DNA of 64,000 nt, taken from Streptomyces sp. WMMB 322. Lineage in GTDB: Bacteria > Actinomycetota > Actinomycetes > Streptomycetales > Streptomycetaceae. A model generated the notes under the pieces. It had not been told where the DNA came from. It did not search any database and saw only the letters and a list, made by a program, of their open reading frames with translations. The stretch is from NCBI RefSeq assembly GCF_900090145.1, contig NZ_FMHI01000001.1, positions 372,001 through 436,000 on the forward strand. Reading direction: 5' to 3'. Below, piece by piece: positions 33,425-40,609 of this stretch (positions within the stretch are counted from its first letter, which is position 1; each line of letters begins with the position of its first letter). Made by a program: the position numbers and the translations under genes.

Positions 33425-34698
33425 CCACACCGGCACCGACGCGTCCCCTCGACTCCGGGACGCTCGTCTCCCTCACGGACATCACCCAGTCCAGAGACCC
33501 GCACCGCATCTACCACCAACTCCGCCTCCAGCACGGCCCGGTGGCCCCCGTCGAGCTGGAGCCCGGAGTGCCCGGGTGGCTCGTGATGGGTCTCGAACAG
33601 CTGCGCATCATCACCGAACGCGAGGCGCTCTTCTCGCGTGACGCGCGCAACTGGCGGGACCTCAACGACGGCATCGTCTCGCCGGACTCGGGGCTGCTGC
33701 CGATGATGGCCTACCGGCCCAACGTCATCGGCGCCGACCAGCAGGAGCACCGGCGCCTGCGCCAGCCCCTGGACGACGGAGTCGGACGCATCAACCACCG
33801 CGCGCTGCGCCGCCAGGTGCAGGGCATCTGCAAGGAACTCATCAACACCTTCGCCCGGTTCGGGAAGGCCGACCTGGTCGCGGACTACGCGGCGTACGTG
33901 CCGATGCTGGCCGTCGCGAGACTCTTCGGGCTCGACACCCGCCAGGGCCACGAGCTGCGCGCCGCCCTGATCGCGCTGTTCAGCAGCCAGACCGACTCCC
34001 AGGTCGGCAACCGCAGCTTCGAGCAGATCCTCTTCGACACCCTGCGTGAGCGGCAGCAGAACCCGACCGACGATCTGACGACCGCCCTGATGAACCACCC
34101 GAACCTTCAGGACGATCCCGAAGTCCTCCAGTCCATGGTGGTGATGATCTCCGCCGGGAACGAGACCACGACCTGCTGGATCGCGCACACCCTCTACCGG
34201 ATGATCACGGACACCTCGTTCGACGACCGTCTGCGCAGCGGCCAGCTCGGCGTGGACGACGCCCTCGACGAGGTGTTGTGGCGCGAACCGCCCATGACGC
34301 ACATGCCCGCGCGCTACGCGCTGCGCGACATCGAACTGGGCGGCCAGCTCATCCGCCACGGCGACGTGCTCATCCTCGGGCTCTCCGCCGCGAATTCGGA
34401 CCCGGCTCTCGCGCCGGGCGGACAGCGTCCGGCCAGCAACCGTGCTCACGTGGCCTATTCGGCCGGACCGCACATGTGTCCCGCGCAGGACACCTCACGC
34501 GTGATCACCCGTACCGCCGTGGACACCGCGCTGCACCTGCTGCCCGGCCTGCGGCTGACCGTCACACCCGGCGAGGTCACCTGGAACCCGTCGCCGTGGA
34601 CCCGCTGCCCGACCCGACTGCCCGTCGCTTTCGCCGTACCCCACGAGATCCGCACCGCGCCGGCATCCGCCGCCCGTCCCATTGGAGAGACCGTATGA
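33421..34698 (+). CDS. Cytochrome P450, CYP157-like, without the ExxR arginine
   Basis: A 425-residue P450. The I-helix has SAGNETTT and the heme loop AYSAGPHMCPAQ with ligand Cys353. The K-helix, where nearly all P450s have ExxR, reads E284-V-L-W287: the Arg is replaced by Trp, and Arg follows one position later. This loss is known for the Streptomyces CYP157 family, which is typically encoded behind cvnD and in front of a CYP154 gene, exactly as here. The start overlaps the cvnD stop (GTGA) and the stop overlaps the next P450 (ATGA). The substrate is unknown. Confidence 0.92.
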   Translation: MTTPAPTRPLDSGTLVSLTDITQSRDPHRIYHQLRLQHGPVAPVELEPGVPGWLVMGLEQLRIITEREALFSRDARNWRDLNDGIVSPDSGLLPMMAYRPNVIGADQQEHRRLRQPLDDGVGRINHRALRRQVQGICKELINTFARFGKADLVADYAAYVPMLAVARLFGLDTRQGHELRAALIALFSSQTDSQVGNRSFEQILFDTLRERQQNPTDDLTTALMNHPNLQDDPEVLQSMVVMISAGNETTTCWIAHTLYRMITDTSFDDRLRSGQLGVDDALDEVLWREPPMTHMPARYALRDIELGGQLIRHGDVLILGLSAANSDPALAPGGQRPASNRAHVAYSAGPHMCPAQDTSRVITRTAVDTALHLLPGLRLTVTPGEVTWNPSPWTRCPTRLPVAFAVPHEIRTAPASAARPIGETV

Positions 34699-35951
34699 CG
34701 GCCGACCAGGCAGCATCCGCATCGGGCGTACCCGTCCTGGAACTCGATCCCCACGGCCGCGACCACCAGGGGGAGGCCGCGAGACTGCGCGGGCTCGGCC
34801 CGGTGGTGCGCGTGAAACTGCCGGGGGACGTGGAGGCGTGGAGCGTCACGCGCCACAGCCTTCTCAACGACCTGGTGATGGACCCGCGCATCTCCAAGGA
34901 CTGGCACAACTGGGGCGCCATGCAGCGGGGCGAGATCCCCGACGACTGGCCGCTGATCGGCATGGTCAAGGTCACCAACATGGTGACGGCGGACGGTGCC
35001 GAGCACCGCCGGCTGCGCAAGCTCGTCAGCCAGACCTTCACGGCACGACGCGTGGAGGAACTGCGGCCCCGCACCTCCGAGATCGTCGAGAACCTCCTGC
35101 AGGCGCTGCCGTCGCACGCGGACCCCGACGGCACCGTCGACTTGCGCAAGCACTATGCCTACCCGGTGCCCATGCAGGTCATCAGCGATCTCTTCGGCAT
35201 CCCGGACCACGAACGGCCGGAGCTGCGCGAGGCGGTGGACAAGATCTTCCGCTCCGACCTGTCCCCGGAGGTCGTCGGCGCGAACCAGATCGCCGTCTAC
35301 CAGCTGCTGGCCCGCGTCGTCGAACTGCGCGGCAGTGAACGGGGGGACGACCTGACCAGCGCCCTCATCTCCGCCCGGGAGGCCGAGCCGGACGCGCTGA
35401 CGCAGGAGGAACTCGTCGGCACGCTCCTCGTGATGCTCTCGGCCGGGCACGAGACCACGCTCAGCCTGATCGTCAACGCCGTGCGCGCCCTGCTGACGCA
35501 CCCGGACCAACTGGCCCTCACCAAGGGCGAGGAGGACATGTGGCCCGCGGTCGTCGAGGAGACGCTGCGGTGGGAGGCGCCCATCGGCAACTTCCCCTTC
35601 CGGTACTCGACGGAGGACATCGAGATCGCCGGTGTCACCATCCCGGCGGGCGAGCCGATCATGGCCCCGTACAGCGCGGTCGGCAGGGACCCGCAGCAGC
35701 ACGGCCCCGACGCGGACACCTTCGACATCAGCCGCGAGCAGGCACGGCACCTCTCGTTCGGGCACGGCGTGCACGCCTGTCTCGGTGCACCCCTCGCGCG
35801 GCTGGAGGCGACCATCGCGCTGCGTGAACTCTTCACGCGCTTCCCGGACATGATCCTCGGAGCGGTGCCGGGGACCCTCGACCCGGTGCCCTCGATGTTC
35901 TCCAACAGCGTCACCACGCTGCCCGTACGGCTCGGCCGGCCGGCGGGTTAG
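34695..35951 (+). CDS. Cytochrome P450, CYP154-like
   Basis: A 418-residue P450 with all motifs intact: I-helix LSAGHETT, K-helix EETLRW, and heme loop FGHGVHACLGAP with ligand Cys362. The order cvnABCD-CYP157-CYP154 marks it as the CYP154 partner of a conservon. CYP154 enzymes hydroxylate steroids, polyketides and other hydrophobic rings in vitro, but natural substrates are mostly unknown. The ATG overlaps the CYP157 stop. A UbiA-family enzyme encoded 240 bases downstream could supply or consume its substrate. Confidence 0.93.
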   Translation: MTADQAASASGVPVLELDPHGRDHQGEAARLRGLGPVVRVKLPGDVEAWSVTRHSLLNDLVMDPRISKDWHNWGAMQRGEIPDDWPLIGMVKVTNMVTADGAEHRRLRKLVSQTFTARRVEELRPRTSEIVENLLQALPSHADPDGTVDLRKHYAYPVPMQVISDLFGIPDHERPELREAVDKIFRSDLSPEVVGANQIAVYQLLARVVELRGSERGDDLTSALISAREAEPDALTQEELVGTLLVMLSAGHETTLSLIVNAVRALLTHPDQLALTKGEEDMWPAVVEETLRWEAPIGNFPFRYSTEDIEIAGVTIPAGEPIMAPYSAVGRDPQQHGPDADTFDISREQARHLSFGHGVHACLGAPLARLEATIALRELFTRFPDMILGAVPGTLDPVPSMFSNSVTTLPVRLGRPAG

Positions 35952-36190
35952 CCCCTCTCCGGCCGGTCTCCGGCAGCGGCGGGGGCGGCGGGCGGTGAGC
36001 CGCGCCGTCCCTCCCGCGGCCCCGGCCGGGGGGAATCGACCATGGGCCGCGCTCCGGCCGGCCCGGACCGTACGGGGAGGGGGAGCAGGGGCACGTCGCG
36101 CGTCTGCCCACGTACGGACCGAACTCGCACGTCCGCACGCAGCAGCTGCCAGAAGCACCACCGAGGTTCTTCACGGAAGGCGCGACGACC

Positions 36191-37402
36191 ATGCTCGACG
36201 GACAGGAGTACCCGGACGCGGAGGCATCCCCCACAGGCGTGCCGGGCGGGCGCCCGGCGGCTCGCGCCGGAGCCCCGCGCATCACCAGGACCGAGAGCGG
36301 TCCGAAGACCCGGGCGTCGACCCGGGCGTCGACCGGGGCGTCGACCCGGACGCGGCCCCGTCCCCCGTCCTCGCGCCGGGCCCGGGCCGGAACCGGGACC
36401 GGGACCGGGACCGGGAACGGAACCCCGGCGGGCGAGGAGCCGGCAGGGGAGAAACCGGCGGGCCACGCGTTACCCGGGGGCCTGCGGGACCTGCGGGTCC
36501 TGCGGGACTTGCAGGGCGTCGTGGCGGCGCTGGGCCGGCTGCCCGCCCACCTGTGGCGCGAGATCCTCATCAGCTACCGCTTCAACAGCAACGACCTGTG
36601 GTCCACCGTCGTACCCGCGTCCTGCTTCGTCGTCGCCGCCGTACGGAACGCGGGGCTCGGGCCGTTCGCCGCCGCCGTCACCGTGGCGGGGGCGGTGCTG
36701 TACTTCTGGCTCTTCATCTACGGGTCGAGCCTCATCAACCAGATCACCGGCGTGGCGGAGGACAGGCTCAACAAGCCCTTCCGTCCCCTGGTCACCGGGG
36801 AGAGCAGCATGCTCGGGGCGAAGCGCCGTCTGGCCGCCGTCCACGTGCTCTTCCCCGCCGTCGGACTGCTCCTGGGCGTGGTGGAGTGGGCCCTGCTGTG
36901 GCAGCTGCTGTTCATGCTCCACTACGCGTGGGGAGGCCACCGGCACTGGTTCGCCAAGAACCTGCTGATCGCCCTCGGCGTCGTCTCCCAGCTCGCCCCC
37001 GCCTGGCAGATGGTCACGCCTCTCACGACACCCGTGTGGCACTGGGTCCTCACCATGGCCGCGATGACGTTCCTGATCATCGGCGTCCAGGATCTGCGGG
37101 ACGTGGAGGGCGACCTGACCCTGGGACGGCGCACGATGCCCGTCGTCCTCGGCGACCTTCCCTGCCGCGTCTACTTCGCCGGCAGCTTCGTGGTGCTGCT
37201 TCCCGTCACGCACTTCGTGATGGTGGAGCCCGCCGGGTTCCACTGGTGGACGGCCGCCATCGACGCGGCACTGGCCGGCCTGAGCCTGCTGCTCGCCGCA
37301 CGCGTCCTGCTGCTGCGCACACCCGCGCAGGACCACCGCACGCAGCGGTTCGTGGAGTGGTGGTACACCTTCGTCCTCGCCACCGCCGTCGTACTGCTGT
37401 GA
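36191..37402 (+). CDS. UbiA-family membrane prenyltransferase or terpene cyclase
   Basis: A 403-residue membrane enzyme. Residues 1 to about 95 are low-complexity (RASTRASTGASTR and TGTGTGTGNGT blocks, encoded by DNA microsatellites); about eight helices follow. The two Asp-rich motifs of the UbiA superfamily are seen: N-x6-ED-RLNKPFRP at about 182-197 and DLRDVEGD at about 301-308, which bind Mg2+ and the prenyl diphosphate. Members attach isoprenoids to aromatic acceptors or cyclise them. Aromatic precursor genes are absent, so a terpene-forming role beside two P450s is attractive but inferred. Codon 94 is TTA (36470-36472), suggesting bldA control. The ATG start has GGAAGG upstream. Confidence 0.88.
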   Translation: MLDGQEYPDAEASPTGVPGGRPAARAGAPRITRTESGPKTRASTRASTGASTRTRPRPPSSRRARAGTGTGTGTGNGTPAGEEPAGEKPAGHALPGGLRDLRVLRDLQGVVAALGRLPAHLWREILISYRFNSNDLWSTVVPASCFVVAAVRNAGLGPFAAAVTVAGAVLYFWLFIYGSSLINQITGVAEDRLNKPFRPLVTGESSMLGAKRRLAAVHVLFPAVGLLLGVVEWALLWQLLFMLHYAWGGHRHWFAKNLLIALGVVSQLAPAWQMVTPLTTPVWHWVLTMAAMTFLIIGVQDLRDVEGDLTLGRRTMPVVLGDLPCRVYFAGSFVVLLPVTHFVMVEPAGFHWWTAAIDAALAGLSLLLAARVLLLRTPAQDHRTQRFVEWWYTFVLATAVVLL

Positions 37403-37410
37403 ACACTCGC

Positions 37411-37434
37411 CGTGCCCGTGCCCGTGCCCGTGCC
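37411..37434. repeat. CGTGCC hexamer microsatellite, four copies
   Basis: Four exact CGTGCC units just after the UbiA gene stop, a slippage-prone tract. Confidence 0.8.
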
Positions 37435-37553
37435 CGGGAGGCGGGCCTCCGGGGCGGGGCGGTGCCTCCGGGTAGGCGGCCGTGCCTCCGGGTACGCGGC
37501 TACGCGTCACAACGCGAACGCAGCAGCAGACACGAGAGCCGAGGAGTCCGACC

Positions 37554-37973
37554 ATGTCGAAACCGCCGCTTCCCGACGAGGCCGTGGCCGTGCTGGAGAA
37601 GGCCAACCCGGCCGTCATCACGACGCTGCGGTCCGACGGCCAGCCGGTGTCCACGGCCACCTGGTACCTGTGGGAGCAGGGCCGGGTTCTGGTCAACATG
37701 GACGAGGGCCGCAAGCGGCTGGCACACATGCGCAACGACCCCCGCGTCACCCTCACCGTCCTCGACGAGGGCAACTGGTACACCCACGTGAGTCTCATCG
37801 GCCGGGTCACCGAGTTCCGTGACGACGAGGGCCTGACCGACATCGACCGGCTCGCGAACCACTATCTGGGCAAGCAGTATCCGCGGCGCGACCGCGGCAG
37901 GGTCAGTGCGTGGATCGGGATCGACCGGTGGCACGGCTGGGGCTCACTGAAGGACAGCAGCCAGGCGGGTTGA
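37554..37973 (+). CDS. PPOX-class flavin/F420-dependent protein
   Basis: A 139-residue split-beta-barrel oxidoreductase (ANPAVITTLRSDGQPVSTATWY, then NMDEGRKRLAHMRNDPRVTL and VSLIGRVTEF). The TIGR03618-like PPOX family in actinomycetes usually binds F420 and reduces diverse substrates; FMN is an alternative. The ATG at 37554 has GAGGAG upstream. It lies 150 bases after the UbiA gene on the same strand, possibly in its transcript. A role in tailoring the product of the P450/UbiA locus is only a suggestion from position. Confidence 0.88.
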   Translation: MSKPPLPDEAVAVLEKANPAVITTLRSDGQPVSTATWYLWEQGRVLVNMDEGRKRLAHMRNDPRVTLTVLDEGNWYTHVSLIGRVTEFRDDEGLTDIDRLANHYLGKQYPRRDRGRVSAWIGIDRWHGWGSLKDSSQAG

Positions 37974-38014
37974 CGGACCGCGTCCACGGCCCGGGCACGA
38001 CCGCCCCGCTCCCC

Positions 38015-38062
38015 GTCACTCCTCCGTGAGGGAGAGCGGTCACTCCTCAGTGAGGGAGAGCG
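38015..38062 (-). repeat. 24-bp tandem duplication across the ferredoxin stop codon
   Basis: Units 38015-38038 and 38039-38062 differ at one base. Each encodes the ferredoxin's last codons (SLTEE) and its TGA on the minus strand, so a second in-line copy of the gene end lies directly after the true stop. Confidence 0.9.
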
Positions 38063-38237
38063 CCTGGCTGGGGCATGTTCCGACCGCTTCCCGCACGTCG
38101 TCCAGTGCGGCCTCCGCGGGCCGTTCGGCCAGGACGAGGACGGTGCCGTCCTCCTCGTCCTGGTCGAACACCGAGGGCGCGCTGAGCACGCACTGGCCTG
38201 CGCCGACGCAAAGCGTGGTGTCCGCGACGATGCGCAT
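38040..38237 (-). CDS. [3Fe-4S] ferredoxin, P450 electron donor
   Basis: A 65-residue ferredoxin with three cluster cysteines, C10-VGAGQ-C16 and C55-P; Ala at position 13 replaces the fourth ligand, indicating a [3Fe-4S] cluster. It follows the CYP105-like gene by 53 bases on the same strand, the classical SuaC/SuaB-type arrangement in which it passes electrons from a reductase to that P450. The ATG has AGGAGGA upstream. Confidence 0.95.
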   Translation of the reverse strand: MRIVADTTLCVGAGQCVLSAPSVFDQDEEDGTVLVLAERPAEAALDDVREAVGTCPSQALSLTEE

Positions 38238-38290
38238 CGTTCCTCCTTCTCCTGTGCCGTCTCCGGGTCCTGCGGCGGGCGCTGCAAGCG

Positions 38291-39496
38291 CTACCAGGTG
38301 ACCGGCAGTTCGTGGAGTCCGTAGACGGTGCTGTCGTCCTTGAAGGGCAGTTCGTCCACGGGCACTGCGAGGCGCAGTCCCGGAACGCGCCGGAACAGGG
38401 TCTCGTAGACGAGCTGCAGCTCCATCCGTGCCAGGTTCTGGCCGAGGCACTGATGGGCGCCGTACCCGAAGGCCACGTGGTGCCGGTCTCCGCGCCCGAC
38501 GTCGAGTTCGCCGGGGCGGGCGAAGACGGCGGGGTCGTGGTTCGCGGAGCTGCCGAGCCCGAGCACGCCCTCACCGGCCCTGATGAGCACTCCGCCGATC
38601 TCGGCGTCCTCGGTGGCCACCCGGGAGGTGACGGCGTCGACGATGCTGAAGTAGCGCAGCAGTTCCTCGACGGCGTCCGCTACCGCGTCCGGGTCCTCGC
38701 CGAGCCGTGCCCGCTCGCCGGGGTTTTCCAGGAGGGCGAGCGTGCCCAGCGAGATCATGTTCGCCGTCGTCTCGTGTCCCGCGATGAGCAGCAGCACGGC
38801 GAGACTCACCAGGTCCGCGTGGTCGCCCCTGCCCGTCTCCCGCTGTTTGAGCACCTGCCTGCCGAGCAGGTCGTCGGTGGGGTCCTGCTCCTTCGCCGTG
38901 ATCAACTCGTCGAGGTACGTGCGGAGTTCGTCGCGGGCCTGCTCGCGCCCGGCCATCGGCTCGGTCCGGCGCAGCAGCCGCGCCGAGCGTGACTGGAAGA
39001 ACTCGTGGTCGGCGTACGGAACTCCCAGCAGCTCGCAGATGACCAGGGACGGGACCGGCAGCGACAGCGCGCGGACGAGGTCGGCCGGACGGGGGCCGGC
39101 CAGCAGGGCGTCCACGTGCTCGTCCACGATCTGCTGGATGCGCGGCCGCAGCGCCGCCATCCGCTTGACGGTGAACTCGCCGACCACCGCCCGGCGGGCC
39201 TGCCCGTGTTCGGGCGGGTCCATCGAGATCAGCGACAGCCGGAACCGTGCGGCCAGTTGCTGCTGCCCCTCGACGAGGACGGGGAAGCCGGGCCGGGTGC
39301 GGTCGGAGCTGAAGCGCGGGTCGGCGAGCATAGCCCGGACGTCCTCGTGCCGGGTCAGCGCCCAGGCGGTGCGGCCGCCGGGCAGGGCGACGCGGGAGAC
39401 CGGTTCTCTCTCGCGCATCCGCTCGTACTCCGCGGGCGGTGAGAACGGGCACGTACGCGGGACGGGGAGCGTCACCGTGGGCTGATCGCTCGTCAT
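38291..39496 (-). CDS. Cytochrome P450, CYP105-like
   Basis: A 401-residue soluble P450 with I-helix LLIAGHETTANM, K-helix VEELLRY and heme loop FGYGAHQCLGQNLARMEL. The latter, and the paired ferredoxin gene, are typical of CYP105, a family that oxidises xenobiotics, macrolides and terpenoids. The start codon ATG 39496 matches the family's short N-terminus (TVTLPVPRTCPFSPP). Divergent from a TetR gene; the large dyad between them is the probable operator, so expression is likely inducible by a substrate that binds the regulator. Confidence 0.94.
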   Translation of the reverse strand: MTSDQPTVTLPVPRTCPFSPPAEYERMREREPVSRVALPGGRTAWALTRHEDVRAMLADPRFSSDRTRPGFPVLVEGQQQLAARFRLSLISMDPPEHGQARRAVVGEFTVKRMAALRPRIQQIVDEHVDALLAGPRPADLVRALSLPVPSLVICELLGVPYADHEFFQSRSARLLRRTEPMAGREQARDELRTYLDELITAKEQDPTDDLLGRQVLKQRETGRGDHADLVSLAVLLLIAGHETTANMISLGTLALLENPGERARLGEDPDAVADAVEELLRYFSIVDAVTSRVATEDAEIGGVLIRAGEGVLGLGSSANHDPAVFARPGELDVGRGDRHHVAFGYGAHQCLGQNLARMELQLVYETLFRRVPGLRLAVPVDELPFKDDSTVYGLHELPVTW

Positions 39497-39550
39497 GGAA
39501 CCCCAATCAGGGACATGGACTTCACGTGGCGGATCTTCAACAGCGCGCCG

Positions 39551-39598
39551 TTTCACGGTAGTTATGTGGATGATTTTCGTCCACATAACCAGGTGAAA
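39551..39598. promoter_or_regulatory. 48-bp dyad operator between CYP105-like and TetR genes
   Basis: The inner perfect repeat GTTATGTGGA (39561-39570) / TCCACATAAC (39580-39589) has a 9-base spacer. Outer arms TTTCAC (39551-39556) / GTGAAA (39593-39598) extend the symmetry. It lies in the AT-rich intergenic centre, 55 bases from the P450 start and 33 from the TetR start. Confidence 0.75.
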
Positions 39599-39630
39599 GA
39601 ATCGGCCAACTTCCGTGGAAAGGCGGGGAC

Positions 39631-40446
39631 ATGGCGGCCGGCTCCAGCTCCAGCGCAAGCTCCCGGTCCGTGACGGACTCGGTGACCGATGCCGTGACGG
39701 GCATGCCGTCCTGCTCGGGGAGGGAAGCGGCGTCCGTGGAGTCCGGCACCGCGTCCGCTTCGGCGACCGGAAGCGGCTCCGGCTCCGGCACCGGCACCGG
39801 AACGCCCCTGAGGGCGGACGCGCTGCGCAACCGGCGGAAGATCCTCGCGGCCGCCAAGGAGATGTTCGCCCTCCGCGGGCCCGACGTACCGATGGAGGAC
39901 GTCGCCCGCCGGGCCTCCGTCGGAGTCGCCACGCTCTACCGGCGTTTCCCCGACCGGGAGGCCCTGATCCGCGCGGTCGCCCGGGACACCTTCGCCCGCG
40001 TGCTGGAGGAGTCCCGCGCGGCGGTCGCCGAGGAGCCGGGCGCGTGGGAGGCACTCGTACGGATGCTGTGCAGCTCCCAGGAGCTTCAGCTGAGCGTCCA
40101 GCTCGCCGTCCACTCCCGGCTGGTACGCGACACCGTCCGGGACGACCCCGGTACGGGCCGGTTCCGCGACGAGCTGCTCGGCGTCCTCGACCGGGTGGTG
40201 AAGGCGGCCCAGGAGGAGGGGACGCTGCGCGGCGACATCGGCACCGGCGACGTCGCCGCCCTGCTCTCGCTCCTGCTGCGCCGCGCTCCCGACCCGCCCG
40301 ACGGCTCGGCCGGTGCCGCCGCGGAACGGGCCATGGGGCTCATGCTCGACGGTCTGCGGGCCCGCCCGGGCAACACCTCCCTGCCCGGAGGGCCGCTGTC
40401 CGTGGGCGACTTCGACGAACAGCACAAACGCGACCTCCGCCCCTGA
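39631..40446 (+). CDS. TetR-family transcriptional regulator
   Basis: A 271-residue regulator. Residues 1 to about 62 are a Ser/Gly/Thr-rich arm (GSGSGSGTGTGTP) that is absent from most TetR proteins. The helix-turn-helix (about 66-112: RNRRKILAAAKEMFALRG, MEDVARRASVGVATLYRRFPDREAL) is classic, and the rest is the ligand-binding core. It is divergent from the CYP105-like gene and probably represses it and itself through the 39551-39598 dyad. The true start could be downstream of the arm, but ATG 39631 has AAAGGCGGGG nearby. Confidence 0.92.
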   Translation: MAAGSSSSASSRSVTDSVTDAVTGMPSCSGREAASVESGTASASATGSGSGSGTGTGTPLRADALRNRRKILAAAKEMFALRGPDVPMEDVARRASVGVATLYRRFPDREALIRAVARDTFARVLEESRAAVAEEPGAWEALVRMLCSSQELQLSVQLAVHSRLVRDTVRDDPGTGRFRDELLGVLDRVVKAAQEEGTLRGDIGTGDVAALLSLLLRRAPDPPDGSAGAAAERAMGLMLDGLRARPGNTSLPGGPLSVGDFDEQHKRDLRP

Positions 40447-40467
40447 CGAACCCCTGACGAACCCCTG
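40440..40467 (+). repeat. 11-bp tandem repeat across the TetR stop codon
   Basis: CCCCTGACGAA at 40440-40450 and 40451-40461, then a partial third copy. The first TGA is the stop codon of the TetR gene and the unit repeats it. Confidence 0.8.
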
Positions 40468-40609
40468 TGGACCCGCTGGTGCCGCTGCCCTCCGGAGGGT
40501 TCTCGGGTGCCGGTTCCGGACTCCGTGATTCCCCCGCACGTACAACACCCTCCCGCCGGGTAGCCGAAGGCGAGCACCGGAGCACACCACAGCAGGAGGG
40601 AGCCCCGCC

